Positions 22,626 through 31,546 are shown, numbered from the stretch's first letter. The stretch: DNA of 35,337 nucleotides from an uncultured Eubacteriales bacterium (GCA_900315665.1 OMZX01000006.1:1-35337); one strand, 5' to 3'. The notes: generated by a model not told the origin, from the letters alone. Translations and numbers: made by a program.

Positions 22626-22687
22626 AGTGGATCATCGATGCCGGGAGATATATCTTACACTTATCATAGTACGATGCGGCATCCACT
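22626..22687. promoter_or_regulatory. Inverted-repeat region before XRE-HipA-like gene
   Basis: AGTGGAT(catcgat)GCC at 22626-22642 faces GGCATCCACT at 22678-22687, and the perfect palindrome AGATATATCT lies between them at 22645-22654. The product downstream has an XRE domain, so this may be its operator. No firm -35/-10 pair is visible. Confidence 0.35.
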
Positions 22688-22700
22688 TAGCAGGCGTTGA

Positions 22701-24482
22701 ATGGGGCGCAGTATGAATTTAAAAACACTACGTGAACTTAAGGGAATCAGCCGGAAAGAGCTGGCAGAAGCGACTGGCATATCATTTCGGTCTATTCAAG
22801 ACTATGAACAGGGTCATAAGGATCTTTCTTCGGCAAAAGCCGAGACAATCCTAAAAATGTCTGAGACGCTCGACTGCACGATGGAGGATCTTATTTCAGA
22901 AGTTGATCTTTCTCAACTGAAGCCTTCGAAGCTATCGGATCTGCAGGATGGGGAAGACAACCGTTCACAGGTACAGTCAGCTCTGTCCGACACGGATCTC
23001 ATTTCCGCGTTAAATGTTCTCAGCGCCCGTGAACGCGCCACTGTCCTTGATACGCTTAAGCCTGATGATGTTGCGCAGATGATTCACGACTTCGACGAAG
23101 ATAAATTCGATGCTTTTATACATGGTGCCGGGGATAGCATCTTCGCCCGTTTGTCGAAATCACAGTGGAGGGAAGCATTTGCAGGACTTACAGCCGGACA
23201 ATACCACGATATCGTGGACGCGCTCAATGCTTCTGCACGCGAATCCTCCGGCGAGAGTCTCCTCGAGAAACCGATGGTCTTCCGTCTGCAGCCTGAGGAT
23301 GAACAGCCGTATGTCCTCATGCACCGCGACACCCAGGTGGCTTCTCTTGTGATGGAACCGGAGACTGGCGCACTTATTTCCGTATCAGAAATTTATGAGA
23401 AAAACTGGCTGCCAATCGGCGCACGTGGTCCTGCCGGATCCCTCAAGGGATGGTGGCAACGTCGTGCTGTACCCATTACACAGGGGAATATGCGTGAAAT
23501 CCTTGCAAAGATCGAGTTCCTGACACCGCAAGCCTATCTCCTCAGAAATATGGGCCTTTCCATGACTGACTGCTATTGGTTGAAGCCTGCCAATGCCTCC
23601 ATCAGTTGGAAGGACGTGAGTCTTTTCAAAAATTCCTTTGATGATGTGGTGGGCGCTGCCCAGTTTGCAGGCCTCGATGCGACCATTGACTTTCGGAATT
23701 TTGATGTGCGATTCCCATCGGGATCAACGCAGGGCGATGTACCGAAGGCGTGGATTTGCATGGATGACGGCAGACGATGCCTCGTAAAGGGATCTCAAAA
23801 GCGAAACACGCAACAGATTTTCAATGAAGTCGTTGCCGCCTATATACATCGGAAGCAGGGAAAGTTTGAATACGCGGACTATAATTTTTATCAGATCAAT
23901 TATGGTCACGGTGCGGAACTTGGGGTATCTGCCGAAGCCTTTACAAACGATACGCTTGAATTCGTGCCGGCCGCTGACATTATACGGGCTTACCGTGTAA
24001 ACGGACGTAATGACTTTGATACCTTCGTGGACGCCTGCGTACAGAACGGACTTGATCGGGCAAAGGTAAGGGCGTTTCTTGATTACCAGATTCTGACTGA
24101 TTTTGTCATTACAAATACCGATCGAAGCTATGAGAATTTCGGTGTATTACGTAATTCCTTCACCGGTAAATTCGTGAAGATGGCACCGATTTTTGATTCT
24201 GGAAATTCTATGTTCTATGATCTGGATATGTCGACCGGTACGCTAGAACTTAACAATATTCCGGTGCATAGCTTTGCCCGGAATGAAGCCGGCCTTCTTC
24301 GCCTCGTAGATAATCCGAACATCGTCGACCTTGATAAGCTCCTTACTGACAATGAGCTTTCGCAGGTGCTTCAGAGCTCTTCGAGAACGCCTGAAGAGAT
24401 AAAGATACTCGTCACGATTTACGACAGAAAGAAAGATCTGCTCTTCAAGCTCACAAAAGGTGACATGAAGTGGATGGATTGA
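22701..24482 (+). CDS. XRE helix-turn-helix fused to HipA-like kinase domain
   Basis: The 593-residue protein joins an N-terminal Cro/C1 HTH (5-62, SRKELAEATGISFRSIQDYE) to a HipA-like C-terminal half. Between them, residues about 95-175 (VLSARERATVLDTLKPDDVA and onward) form repeating helices that look like an MgtE-N or FliG-type solenoid, which is a weak impression. The HipA part has AVPITQGNMREILAKI, the 'YWLKP' block, a lysine-bearing CLVKGSQ strand, the catalytic loop NTDRSYENFG (N472, D474) and the metal-binding DSG at D499. HipA kinases phosphorylate glutamyl-tRNA synthetase and are normally paired with a separate HipB; here one chain holds both functions. The start may instead be ATG 22713. 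No strong ribosome binding site is seen for either. Confidence 0.78.
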   Translation: MGRSMNLKTLRELKGISRKELAEATGISFRSIQDYEQGHKDLSSAKAETILKMSETLDCTMEDLISEVDLSQLKPSKLSDLQDGEDNRSQVQSALSDTDLISALNVLSARERATVLDTLKPDDVAQMIHDFDEDKFDAFIHGAGDSIFARLSKSQWREAFAGLTAGQYHDIVDALNASARESSGESLLEKPMVFRLQPEDEQPYVLMHRDTQVASLVMEPETGALISVSEIYEKNWLPIGARGPAGSLKGWWQRRAVPITQGNMREILAKIEFLTPQAYLLRNMGLSMTDCYWLKPANASISWKDVSLFKNSFDDVVGAAQFAGLDATIDFRNFDVRFPSGSTQGDVPKAWICMDDGRRCLVKGSQKRNTQQIFNEVVAAYIHRKQGKFEYADYNFYQINYGHGAELGVSAEAFTNDTLEFVPAADIIRAYRVNGRNDFDTFVDACVQNGLDRAKVRAFLDYQILTDFVITNTDRSYENFGVLRNSFTGKFVKMAPIFDSGNSMFYDLDMSTGTLELNNIPVHSFARNEAGLLRLVDNPNIVDLDKLLTDNELSQVLQSSSRTPEEIKILVTIYDRKKDLLFKLTKGDMKWMD

Positions 24483-24496
24483 CAGCAAATCAAAAA

Positions 24497-24527
24497 GTTG
24501 ACAGCTAGAACTGTCCCCGGTGTCAGC
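24497..24527. repeat. Possible REP-like palindrome remnant
   Basis: TTGACAGCTAGAACTGTCCC followed by CGGTGTCAGC contains nested inverted pairs: GACAG/CTGTC, and outer TGACA/TGTCA. The 'CTGTCCCCGGTGTCA' part resembles short palindromes left around REP-associated Y1 transposases in Firmicutes. There is no transposase here and only one copy was noticed. Confidence 0.3.
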
Positions 24528-24574
24528 TTATGGCACGGAATAAATTTCAAAGAAAATTTGGAGGAAATGAGAAA

Positions 24575-25765
24575 ATGAAGCAGACACTGCTGGCCGTTTT
24601 CGGCGGCCGTTCAACGGAGCATGAAATATCGTGTAAATCGGTTCAGAATATTGTGAAAAATGTAGACCAGGAGAAGTATGATATTATCCTTGCCGGCATC
24701 ACAAAAGAAGGTGAATGGCTTCTCGCACCGTCTGTCGCATCCATTGAAGACGGCAGTTGGTATCAGTCTGAGACACACGCTTCACTGTTACCGGATGGTG
24801 TTCTTCGTTCTCTCCTCATCACAGAGCCGGACGGCAGCACGCACCTTCAGAAAATAGATGTCATCTTCCCGGCCCTTCATGGTAAAAATGGTGAAGATGG
24901 TACGATTCAGGGACTTTTCGAACTTTCGCGCATCCCTTACGTAGGCTGCGGCGTCCTGGCTTCCGCTGTCTCCATGGATAAGCTCTATACAAAAATTATC
25001 TGCGCTAAGCCACTGGCAAGCATCGGCGTCCGCCAGGCCGATTATGTAGGCATTGTCAAGAGAAATCGCGGTGATCTGAACGAAGCGGACGCGATTGTTA
25101 AAAAGGACTTAAGCTTCGCAAGTCTCGGCGGTAGAGCGTATGGTCGTGAGGAGGCCAATGATAACGCGCTTGATGCATCTCATATGGATCAGGTGATTAC
25201 CCGCGTAGAGGAAAAATTCAAGTATCCTGTTTTTATCAAGCCTTCCAATGCCGGCTCCAGTTGTGGCGTCACGAAGGCACACAATCGTGACGAACTCATC
25301 GCTGGTATAGAAAAGGCCTTTACTGTCGACAGAAAGGTACTTGTTGAAGAAACGATTGTCGGCAGGGAGGTTGAGACTGCAGTATTCCGGGACAAGGAAG
25401 GCAGAATCCAGGTTTCAGGTGTTGGTGAAATACTGGCTGCGGCTGACTTCTATGATTATGATGCGAAATATAATAATCCGCAGTCGGAAACGGACACAAA
25501 CCCTGTGATGGATGAAAATGACCGCGAACTGATTCGGGAAGCTGCTGCCACAGTTTTCGATGCCGTAGACGGTTACTCTCTCGCACGGGTAGACTTTTTC
25601 CTCACTGCGCAGGGTCCGGTCTTTAATGAACTGAATACTCTTCCGGGCTTCACCGCAATCTCCATGTACCCTCAGCTATGGGAAGCGAGAGGGGTTTCTA
25701 AGAAACAACTCATTCAGGATTTGATTGATACGGCATACACTCGTCATACGGATGATACATATTAA
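24575..25765 (+). CDS. ddl: D-alanine--D-alanine ligase
   Basis: The 396-residue ATP-grasp enzyme joins two D-alanines for peptidoglycan precursor synthesis in the cytoplasm. Clear motifs are FGGRSTEHEISCKSVQN at the start, GKNGEDGTIQGLFEL, VGCGVLASAVSMDK, the ATP-binding VFIKPSNAGSSCGV, DYDAKYNN, and the C-terminal FNELNTLPGFTAISMYP with the metal-binding residues. It is longer than the minimal enzyme (about 310) and resembles the 350-400-residue Firmicute type with an inserted segment at about 170-210. ATG 24575 with GGAGG ten bases upstream is preferred over ATG 24530, which would add a non-homologous leader. Confidence 0.93.
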   Translation: MKQTLLAVFGGRSTEHEISCKSVQNIVKNVDQEKYDIILAGITKEGEWLLAPSVASIEDGSWYQSETHASLLPDGVLRSLLITEPDGSTHLQKIDVIFPALHGKNGEDGTIQGLFELSRIPYVGCGVLASAVSMDKLYTKIICAKPLASIGVRQADYVGIVKRNRGDLNEADAIVKKDLSFASLGGRAYGREEANDNALDASHMDQVITRVEEKFKYPVFIKPSNAGSSCGVTKAHNRDELIAGIEKAFTVDRKVLVEETIVGREVETAVFRDKEGRIQVSGVGEILAAADFYDYDAKYNNPQSETDTNPVMDENDRELIREAAATVFDAVDGYSLARVDFFLTAQGPVFNELNTLPGFTAISMYPQLWEARGVSKKQLIQDLIDTAYTRHTDDTY

Positions 25766-25809
25766 AAAAATCGGAAGACCAGCCAAATGCTGAACAGAAA
25801 GACACATAT

Positions 25810-26220
25810 ATGAGAGTGAATATCGAACTCGAGACCAGTCAGACGCTCGACGATGAAACAGAAGTGTTCACCGAATACGAGACCGGCATTCTCCGAAAGA
25901 CTATGGATGGCGGAATCATTATCACCTATTTTGATGACGGTGTTCATAATGAAATTCTCCTAGACCAGGATTTTACTGAGGTTAAAGTGGTCCGTGACTT
26001 TGACGAGGATAACGCATTTCTCTACCGTGAAAATTATCACCATGCGCTTGCTTACAAAACGGAAGCCGGCACAATGGACCTGGAATTTCACACAAAATTA
26101 GTCGAGATTGATTGCATTCACCAGGACAGTCTTCTTCATATCCACCTGAAGTACAGCATATTCCAGTTCGGGCATCCCGTTTCCGACAATGAAGTCCGGA
26201 TTAAAGTTGCAAAGATGTAA
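25810..26220 (+). CDS. DUF1934 (YwiB-like) beta-barrel protein
   Basis: The 136-residue protein has the DUF1934 pattern, a lipocalin-like barrel of unknown function common in Firmicutes. It shows alternating strands: VNIELETSQTL, GIIITYFDD, the central ENYHHALAYKTEAGTMDLEF (usually 'g..h...Y.T.yG.l.l') and LHIHLKYSIFQFG near the end. It starts 44 bases after ddl and is probably on the same transcript. A cell-envelope link is only suggested by that position. Confidence 0.65.
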   Translation: MRVNIELETSQTLDDETEVFTEYETGILRKTMDGGIIITYFDDGVHNEILLDQDFTEVKVVRDFDEDNAFLYRENYHHALAYKTEAGTMDLEFHTKLVEIDCIHQDSLLHIHLKYSIFQFGHPVSDNEVRIKVAKM

Positions 26221-26318
26221 ACATTGGCATTAATGTTTTGACCAACTTTACGGAGCTTTCGAACAGAACCAAGAAATGCGGTCTTTGTGACGGATAACCG
26301 CTTTTGGAGGTAACAAGA

Positions 26319-26987
26319 ATGACGCTATTTGATATTATAGGACCGGTTATGGTAGGTCCATCAAGTTCTCATACAGCCGGTGCAGTAAAAATTGGATTGG
26401 CTGCACGCAAGCTCATGAGGCAGAAAATCCTATCAGCAAGAATAGATTTTCATGGTTCGTTTCTGGCAACCGGACATGGACATGGAACGGATTGCGCTGT
26501 AGTAGCAGGACTTTTAGGGATGGCAGTGGATGACGAAAGAATACCAGACAGCATACAATATGCGGAGGATGCGGGGATGCGGATCACCTTTGGGGCATGT
26601 GATCTGGGAGAGGATGCACATCCAAATTCCGTACGTATGTTTTTAACCGGGGATCGCGGTAAAACACTGGAGATCGAGGCTGCATCTCTTGGCGGCGGCC
26701 GGATCATGATCACGAAGCTGGATGGTCTTTCGGCAAATTTCAGTGGCGATTTTCCCACGCTCATCGTGCATAACCAGGATACGCCCGGTCATGTTGCAGA
26801 GGTGACGATGATGTTGAAAAATAATGCAATCAACATAGCCACGATGCAGCTCTATCGGGCAAGTCGTGGCGGCAGCGCTGTCATGGTTTTGGAATGTGAC
26901 CAGGAAATTCCGATTGATCAGGTCAGATATATATCAGGTCTTCCCGGAATAAACAAGGTTACCTACTATAGTTTGGAGGAGAGCTGA
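26319..26987 (+). CDS. sdaAB: L-serine dehydratase, iron-sulphur type, beta subunit
   Basis: This 222-residue subunit partners the next gene to deaminate L-serine to pyruvate and ammonia. It shows TLFDIIGPVMVGPSSSHTAG, the substrate-site signature, FHGSFLATGHGHGTDCAVVA, and HPNSVRMFL. An ACT domain at about 148-222 (LIVHNQDTPGHVAEVTMMLK, INIATMQLYRA) probably serves as the regulatory serine-binding part. ATG 26319 with TGGAGGT is chosen. The stop overlaps the alpha-subunit start by one base, giving tight coupling. Confidence 0.95.
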   Translation: MTLFDIIGPVMVGPSSSHTAGAVKIGLAARKLMRQKILSARIDFHGSFLATGHGHGTDCAVVAGLLGMAVDDERIPDSIQYAEDAGMRITFGACDLGEDAHPNSVRMFLTGDRGKTLEIEAASLGGGRIMITKLDGLSANFSGDFPTLIVHNQDTPGHVAEVTMMLKNNAINIATMQLYRASRGGSAVMVLECDQEIPIDQVRYISGLPGINKVTYYSLEES

Positions 26988-27874
26988 TGTACCAGTCACT
27001 TGAAGAACTGATTGAGGATGCGGAAAACGCCGGACAGCCGATCTGGAAAATCGCAGCGGACGAAGATGCGCGGGAAGAAAATATTTCACCGGAAGAATCT
27101 TTTCAAAGAATGAAAAAAATGTATCTTGCGATGAAGTCCTCTGATCAACAGTATGATCCGACGCTGAAATCCCGGAGCGGATTAGTAGGCACAGAAGCAG
27201 ATAAGATTACGAAAAGAAAGCAGAACAACGAACTTCTGACAGGTAATTTCATCGGATCCGTCATGGAAAGAGCCTTGAAAATCGCTGAGTCAAACGCATG
27301 CATGAAGCGTATTGTGGCAGCGCCAACTGCGGGATCCTGCGGGGTTGTACCGGCGGTACTTCTTTCTCTACAGGAAAAGCTTCAGGCATCAGATGATACG
27401 ATGACGGAAGCCCTATACGTGGCTGCTGCGATCGGCGGAGTCATTGCATCGAGGGCAAGTCTTGCAGGTGCGGAAGGCGGCTGTCAGGCTGAGATTGGCT
27501 CCGCTTCCGGCATGGCTGCGGCTGCAGCTGTTTATCTGGACGGCGGTACCGAAAGGCAGATGGCTTCTGCGATGGCAATCGCACTTTCCGGGATGCTCGG
27601 CCTTGTTTGTGATCCTGTGGCAGGACTTGTAGAAGTGCCATGCGTAAAGAGGAATGTGATTGGTGCAGTAAATGCGCTTACGAGTGCAGATATGGCACTT
27701 TCCGGTATTGAATCGAAAATTCCGCCAGACGAGGTCATCGATGCCATGAAGTCGATTGGCCACAGTATGGCGATGGAGTTACGTGAAACCGGAAAAGGTG
27801 GCCTCGCCGGTACAACAACAGGAGTTAAAATACGACAGGCCGTTTCAGGAGGAATGCATGATAAAAATGCTTGA
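26987..27874 (+). CDS. sdaAA: L-serine dehydratase, iron-sulphur type, alpha subunit
   Basis: The 295-residue catalytic subunit carries the oxygen-sensitive [4Fe-4S] cluster. Cysteine ligands are visible in VAAPTAGSCGVVPA, LAGAEGGCQAEIGSASGMAA and LVCDPVAGLVEVPCVKRN. Together with the beta subunit it forms L-serine dehydratase, important for amino-acid fermentation in anaerobes. GGAGGAGAGC precedes the start inside the upstream stop region. The 3' end overlaps the following gene by 17 bases. An anaerobic lifestyle is consistent with this enzyme type. Confidence 0.95.
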   Translation: MYQSLEELIEDAENAGQPIWKIAADEDAREENISPEESFQRMKKMYLAMKSSDQQYDPTLKSRSGLVGTEADKITKRKQNNELLTGNFIGSVMERALKIAESNACMKRIVAAPTAGSCGVVPAVLLSLQEKLQASDDTMTEALYVAAAIGGVIASRASLAGAEGGCQAEIGSASGMAAAAAVYLDGGTERQMASAMAIALSGMLGLVCDPVAGLVEVPCVKRNVIGAVNALTSADMALSGIESKIPPDEVIDAMKSIGHSMAMELRETGKGGLAGTTTGVKIRQAVSGGMHDKNA

Positions 27875-28247
27875 TTCGGTGGAAACGCTCAAATATACCC
27901 TTGAGTATTTTGACCCTATGAACAACATGAATAATTATAAGGATGTTTATAATATCCATTCAGAAGGTGCCATCATTTATACGCGTTATATGGATAAAGG
28001 CTCTGAGGAAAAGAAAGGTGAAGCAAGTAAGGAAACGATACATACGCTTTTTGAAACGATTCTCACCATCGTCGATCAGGCGGATCAGGATGAGGTTCCT
28101 ATCGATGATTATGCGGCGGAAATCGAGTTAAGCACAAAGAATTCTTCGATGCGTTTTTCGAGAGGTCTCGGAACAAAAGAAACGCATCTCAGCCGAATTG
28201 TAACGGAATTTCTGAAGGAAGCAGGATTCAATGAGGCAAAAGAATAA
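27858..28247 (+). CDS. Unknown acidic protein downstream of sdaAA
   Basis: This 129-residue protein of unrecognised family starts at ATG 27858 with AGGAGG five bases upstream, inside the end of sdaAA. It has a hydrophilic N-terminal part (ETLKYTLEYFDPMNNMNNY), a helix IHTLFETILTIVDQADQ, then a short beta segment AAEIELSTKNSSMRF and a C-terminal helix LSRIVTEFLKEAGF. There is no signal peptide or membrane segment. Overlap with the serine dehydratase genes implies co-translation, but no function can be assigned. The operon ends at a bidirectional terminator. Confidence 0.75.
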   Translation: MIKMLDSVETLKYTLEYFDPMNNMNNYKDVYNIHSEGAIIYTRYMDKGSEEKKGEASKETIHTLFETILTIVDQADQDEVPIDDYAAEIELSTKNSSMRFSRGLGTKETHLSRIVTEFLKEAGFNEAKE

Positions 28248-28293
28248 TATGTAGTAAAGAAGCGGATTGTCGTTTTTATAGGCATAGAAGAGA

Positions 28294-28323
28294 GGGGTAC
28301 GGGATTAATCCTGTACCCCTTTT
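28294..28323. terminator. Bidirectional terminator between convergent genes
   Basis: GGGGTACGGGATT pairs with AATCCTGTACCCC (one mismatch), flanked by TTTT on the plus strand. On the minus strand the stop codon of the lipid kinase gene lies within the hairpin (28305-28307). Confidence 0.8.
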
Positions 28324-29300
28324 CTTACAGTAGAGGCTGGAATTTCTTTAGGTACATAGATTCCGATTCGCTTGTGGAGGTTACGAATAGCAACATGCTT
28401 CGGCTTTCCGCCATATTCGCCATCGAGCGTCCATTTGACAGGATTTTCAGCGTCGAATGTAATCTGTGAAGCATGAAAGAACTGAATAAAATCATTATCG
28501 GACAGAGATTTCATATCTGCATCGTCATGCATGGAGGCATTGGCATAGCGAAGCATGGACTGCAGAAGCTTCGTGATATCATTAAAGTCCTTTGGCGCCC
28601 GAATCAGCATGATTTCGAATTTTCCGTCATTCAGATGCGCATCTAAAAGTGACCCGGAGGAAAATCCGCCGACAGAAGTGGAGTTCGAGACAGAGCCGAA
28701 GATGTAGTCGTCTTCTTCTGTGATGTTATCGTGGGTCACCTTCATGTGGCAGCGGCAGGACAGACTATCACCTACCGTTGAAATACCCTTTAAGACATAT
28801 GCTGCGTAGCCAAAGGCGTTTTTGAAGCTCTGGTCTGTCGAGTAGCTGACCTCCGTAAAAGCACCAAAGGCTGCAATGTAGTTAAAGCATTGACGGTTAA
28901 AGCGGCCGATGTCATAGTAAAAAATGCTTCCATTATGTACAAGCGCACTGATTTTTTCCACCGTATCGGGAATCTTCAGAGACTTGGCAAAATCATTTGT
29001 CGTGCCGGCAGGATAGTACATGAGTGGTATATGCAGCTTTTCATGGACCAGGGATTCTACGACATGATGAAGTGTTCCATCACCGCCGCAGCAGGCAATC
29101 ATATCATAATGTGAGCGTACCTCTTCTGAAAATTCATCGTGGATAATATCTTCGGAAATCAGCTTCTGCTCTGGAAGGATCGGAAAGACAGTCACGGCAC
29201 AGCCTGCGAGTGTAAGAGAGGTGATGATCGGGAGACTTTTTTTCACGGATGTACCGGTACCGGCTGCTTCGTTTGTAAGAAATAAAACTCTTTTCCGCAT
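28305..29300 (-). CDS. Diacylglycerol kinase-like lipid kinase (YegS/DgkB/BmrU group)
   Basis: The 331-residue protein has the diacylglycerol/sphingosine kinase catalytic domain. It starts RVLFLTNEAAGTGTS, where the family has a phosphate-loop-like 'NP.aG.g'. The nucleotide-binding motif is CCGGDGTLHHVVESLV (GGDGT 72-76), and PLMYYPAGTTNDFAKSLKIP is the second conserved block. The C-terminal beta-sandwich contains AFGAFTEVSY, SVGGFSSGSLLDAHLNDGKF in part, and WTLDGEYGG. It should phosphorylate a membrane lipid at the inner face of the membrane; the exact lipid is unknown. AAGGAGG stands four bases before the ATG, and TATACT (minus strand, 29340-29345) may be its -10. Confidence 0.88.
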   Translation of the reverse strand: MRKRVLFLTNEAAGTGTSVKKSLPIITSLTLAGCAVTVFPILPEQKLISEDIIHDEFSEEVRSHYDMIACCGGDGTLHHVVESLVHEKLHIPLMYYPAGTTNDFAKSLKIPDTVEKISALVHNGSIFYYDIGRFNRQCFNYIAAFGAFTEVSYSTDQSFKNAFGYAAYVLKGISTVGDSLSCRCHMKVTHDNITEEDDYIFGSVSNSTSVGGFSSGSLLDAHLNDGKFEIMLIRAPKDFNDITKLLQSMLRYANASMHDDADMKSLSDNDFIQFFHASQITFDAENPVKWTLDGEYGGKPKHVAIRNLHKRIGIYVPKEIPASTVRKGVQD

Positions 29301-29384
29301 GAAACCTCCTTAAAATGATAAATTATCAGCTTTTTTACAAGTATAGCTGTCGATTTCTTTATCGTAAATATGCACTTTTACTAT

Positions 29385-29412
29385 TTGGGTATAGATGATT
29401 TCGCTTTATAAT
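29385..29412 (+). promoter_or_regulatory. Promoter of the 29437 gene
   Basis: TTGGGT (29385-29390) and TATAAT (29407-29412) are 16 bases apart, 25 bases before the start codon. Confidence 0.55.
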
Positions 29413-29436
29413 GGCCCAAACAGGAGGGCGATTTAT

Positions 29437-29841
29437 ATGTTATATCGATATTGTGAAGACCGGTATTTCTTTGCATCGGAACAGATTCATTATGATGGGA
29501 AGGCACTCATCGGGGTGGGCATCACATTTATGTTTCTTTTCTATGATAAAGAGGGCCAGGAGATCGTCATCGGTAAAAATGAAAAGCCCGAGACCTTCAC
29601 TGTCTGTGACTATGATTATACGGCAGGGTTTTCTCTCCGGGCGGATCATAAGGCTATGGAAGAAAATGGAATATCTTCTGTTACCTGTGAACCGGTAGAA
29701 GCCTATCTTACCTTTGATGGGATCCGGAAACCGAATTTCGTTCCGGTTGACATGGCGCGGGAAATTTTGAAAGGGCATGCGTTCCAGTTTCGGAATAACA
29801 TACCGGCACATGTATTTGCCTATACATTTTCAAACGTATAA
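29437..29841 (+). CDS. Unknown conserved-looking protein, 134 aa
   Basis: ATG 29437 with AGGAGGG upstream and a near-consensus promoter supports a real gene. An in-frame ATG at 29395 lies before that promoter and is unlikely. The product begins LYRYCEDRYFFASEQIHYDG, has GVGITFMFLFYDKEGQEIVIG and DYDYTAGFSLRADHKAMEE, and ends IPAHVFAYTFSNV. It looks like a small mixed alpha/beta soluble protein with no signal peptide. I do not recognise the family. It is monocistronic, with a terminator directly after it. Confidence 0.7.
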   Translation: MLYRYCEDRYFFASEQIHYDGKALIGVGITFMFLFYDKEGQEIVIGKNEKPETFTVCDYDYTAGFSLRADHKAMEENGISSVTCEPVEAYLTFDGIRKPNFVPVDMAREILKGHAFQFRNNIPAHVFAYTFSNV

Positions 29842-29860
29842 AAATTAGTTACGAAGACTT

Positions 29861-29906
29861 CATATACGGGGATATCTATAGGATCACGTATATGGAGTAT
29901 TTTTTT
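29861..29906 (+). terminator. Intrinsic terminator
   Basis: CATATACG pairs with CGTATATG, with ACT/AGT extending the stem past one mismatch, followed by seven T. It ends five bases before the stop codon of the convergent helicase gene. Confidence 0.75.
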
Positions 29907-29911
29907 GTGTT

Positions 29912-31546
29912 TTAGAGCCGTGGTAAAGAGGAAATCTGATAGGCTGGATCTGAAAACCAGGCACCCTTATGCATAGCCGGGAGAAAGATCAGGGCATGCT
30001 TTGCCCGTGTCGCCGCGACATATTCAAGACGCACCCATTCGGCATGTTCTTCTGATCTCGCAAGAGCCATCAGCTCCGGATGGCGGTGGTAGCTTGGGTA
30101 TAACATTTCTCCGGAAAGCTGTCGCCCGACAACAAAGGATGGATAGCACCGATTGCCGATACGAAGTGTTTCATAACGGGTCTCCTCAGGATCGATTCGG
30201 TCCGCTACCAGCACAATATTGACAGATAAACCCTTTACATGGTGAACATCCAGGACATGAACTGTTTCATGTGACATATCACCATCCGCAGGAATATGAT
30301 CATGCCGGAGGGCATCAATGAAACTTCCGATATGCGAAGGATTCTTTACAATAATCAGAAAATCAGAATATCTAAGGAAGCTGTAGGCACGAAGAATCAT
30401 CCCTATAAGCTGTGCAGCGTTTTCTGCATCACGCATACTCTTTCGTGTTGACTCGTAGTGGTAAACACCGGTAAGTGGAAACTGAGAGGCACCTTCCTGA
30501 CATGGAAGCATAGACTTATATCCAGGAATTCGCTTTTGAAAGGTCTTGTTAACGAACGTAACAATCTTTGGATTCGATCGGAAATTGCCGTCCAGTGTCA
30601 GAACATTTGCATTGTCAGCAGCAGCCATCTGCTTCATGACATTCTGATAGATTTCCACCTGGGCTCCATACGGTCTGAAAATAGACTGCTTTTCATCGCC
30701 GATGAGAAAAAGTACATTGTCACGAAGACGTCCGCTGGCATCAAGTACAATGGAAGCAATGATGCGGGACTGAAGGCTATCCGTATCCTGGAACTCATCA
30801 TAGTAAATCTTTGTATAATGCTTACGTAAATCGGCTGTAACGGAAGGATTCATACTCATGAGCTGCCATGCTTCTCGAAGAAGTTGTCCTTTTGAAACAC
30901 CATTTGAATCCGTCGCAATGTATCGAAGATAATCTGTCCTGATCTTAAGAATCAGAGCCATTAACCGATCCTCCGGATGCATGATATCCTCTGGAACTGC
31001 ATCTGTAATAATCTCACTATGAATATCCGCAATGGCGCGAAAGGCTTCCAGAAGAGTATTACAGTGAAGCGCCTGCATAGCATCCTTAACGGCGGCCATT
31101 TCAGATTCATGCTGTGATGCCCATTCACGAAAGAAGCGGTCGCGTCTTGTACGCGCTTCATATTCTGTAAGCTTACGACGAATTCCCTTCCCGCCATAGA
31201 CATGAAGAATCTTCTCAGCGAAATCCTGCATCGTGCAGATATCAATAGTATCGATGGAGTCTCTTGTTCTTATAAGAAGGGCTTGTGTGGCACCATCAAG
31301 CTTAGGAATTTCCCGGGAAAGATGCTTCATGATTTTATCATGCAATTCCTGGGCTGCGGTATCTGTAAAGGTAATAATGAGAAAATGGGTAGGATCTTCT
31401 CCATTCTTAATCTGGTTGATGATCCGCCGTGCAAGCAGCGTGGTTTTGCCCGCGCCGGCACCTGCTTCTACAAACAGATTATCCGCCGCATGCCGGATAT
31501 AATCTCTCTTTTCCTGCTCAGACAGCTTTGCGTCAAGATCGATCAT
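29912..31546 (-). CDS. Compact UvrD/AddA-like superfamily 1A DNA helicase
   Basis: The 544-residue ATPase has the motifs of SF1A helicases: Walker A FVEAGAGAGKTTLLARR (K34), motif Ia ITFTDTAAQELHDKI, motif II YYDEFQDTDSLQ, motif III FLIGDEKQSIFRPYGA, motif IV LDGNFRSNPKIV, motif V VHVLDVHHVKGLSV and motif VI YVAATRAKHALIF. The N-terminus resembles AddA more than UvrD. It is smaller than UvrD (about 720) or AddA (about 1200): between FIDALRHDHIPADG and the VHVLDV block only a few residues remain where the 2B domain is normally inserted, and no AddA nuclease domain follows. ATG 31546 with AAGGAG is chosen over upstream ATGs. It is probably a DNA repair or mobile-element helicase; the substrate is unknown. 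Confidence 0.8.
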   Translation of the reverse strand: MIDLDAKLSEQEKRDYIRHAADNLFVEAGAGAGKTTLLARRIINQIKNGEDPTHFLIITFTDTAAQELHDKIMKHLSREIPKLDGATQALLIRTRDSIDTIDICTMQDFAEKILHVYGGKGIRRKLTEYEARTRRDRFFREWASQHESEMAAVKDAMQALHCNTLLEAFRAIADIHSEIITDAVPEDIMHPEDRLMALILKIRTDYLRYIATDSNGVSKGQLLREAWQLMSMNPSVTADLRKHYTKIYYDEFQDTDSLQSRIIASIVLDASGRLRDNVLFLIGDEKQSIFRPYGAQVEIYQNVMKQMAAADNANVLTLDGNFRSNPKIVTFVNKTFQKRIPGYKSMLPCQEGASQFPLTGVYHYESTRKSMRDAENAAQLIGMILRAYSFLRYSDFLIIVKNPSHIGSFIDALRHDHIPADGDMSHETVHVLDVHHVKGLSVNIVLVADRIDPEETRYETLRIGNRCYPSFVVGRQLSGEMLYPSYHRHPELMALARSEEHAEWVRLEYVAATRAKHALIFLPAMHKGAWFSDPAYQISSLPRL

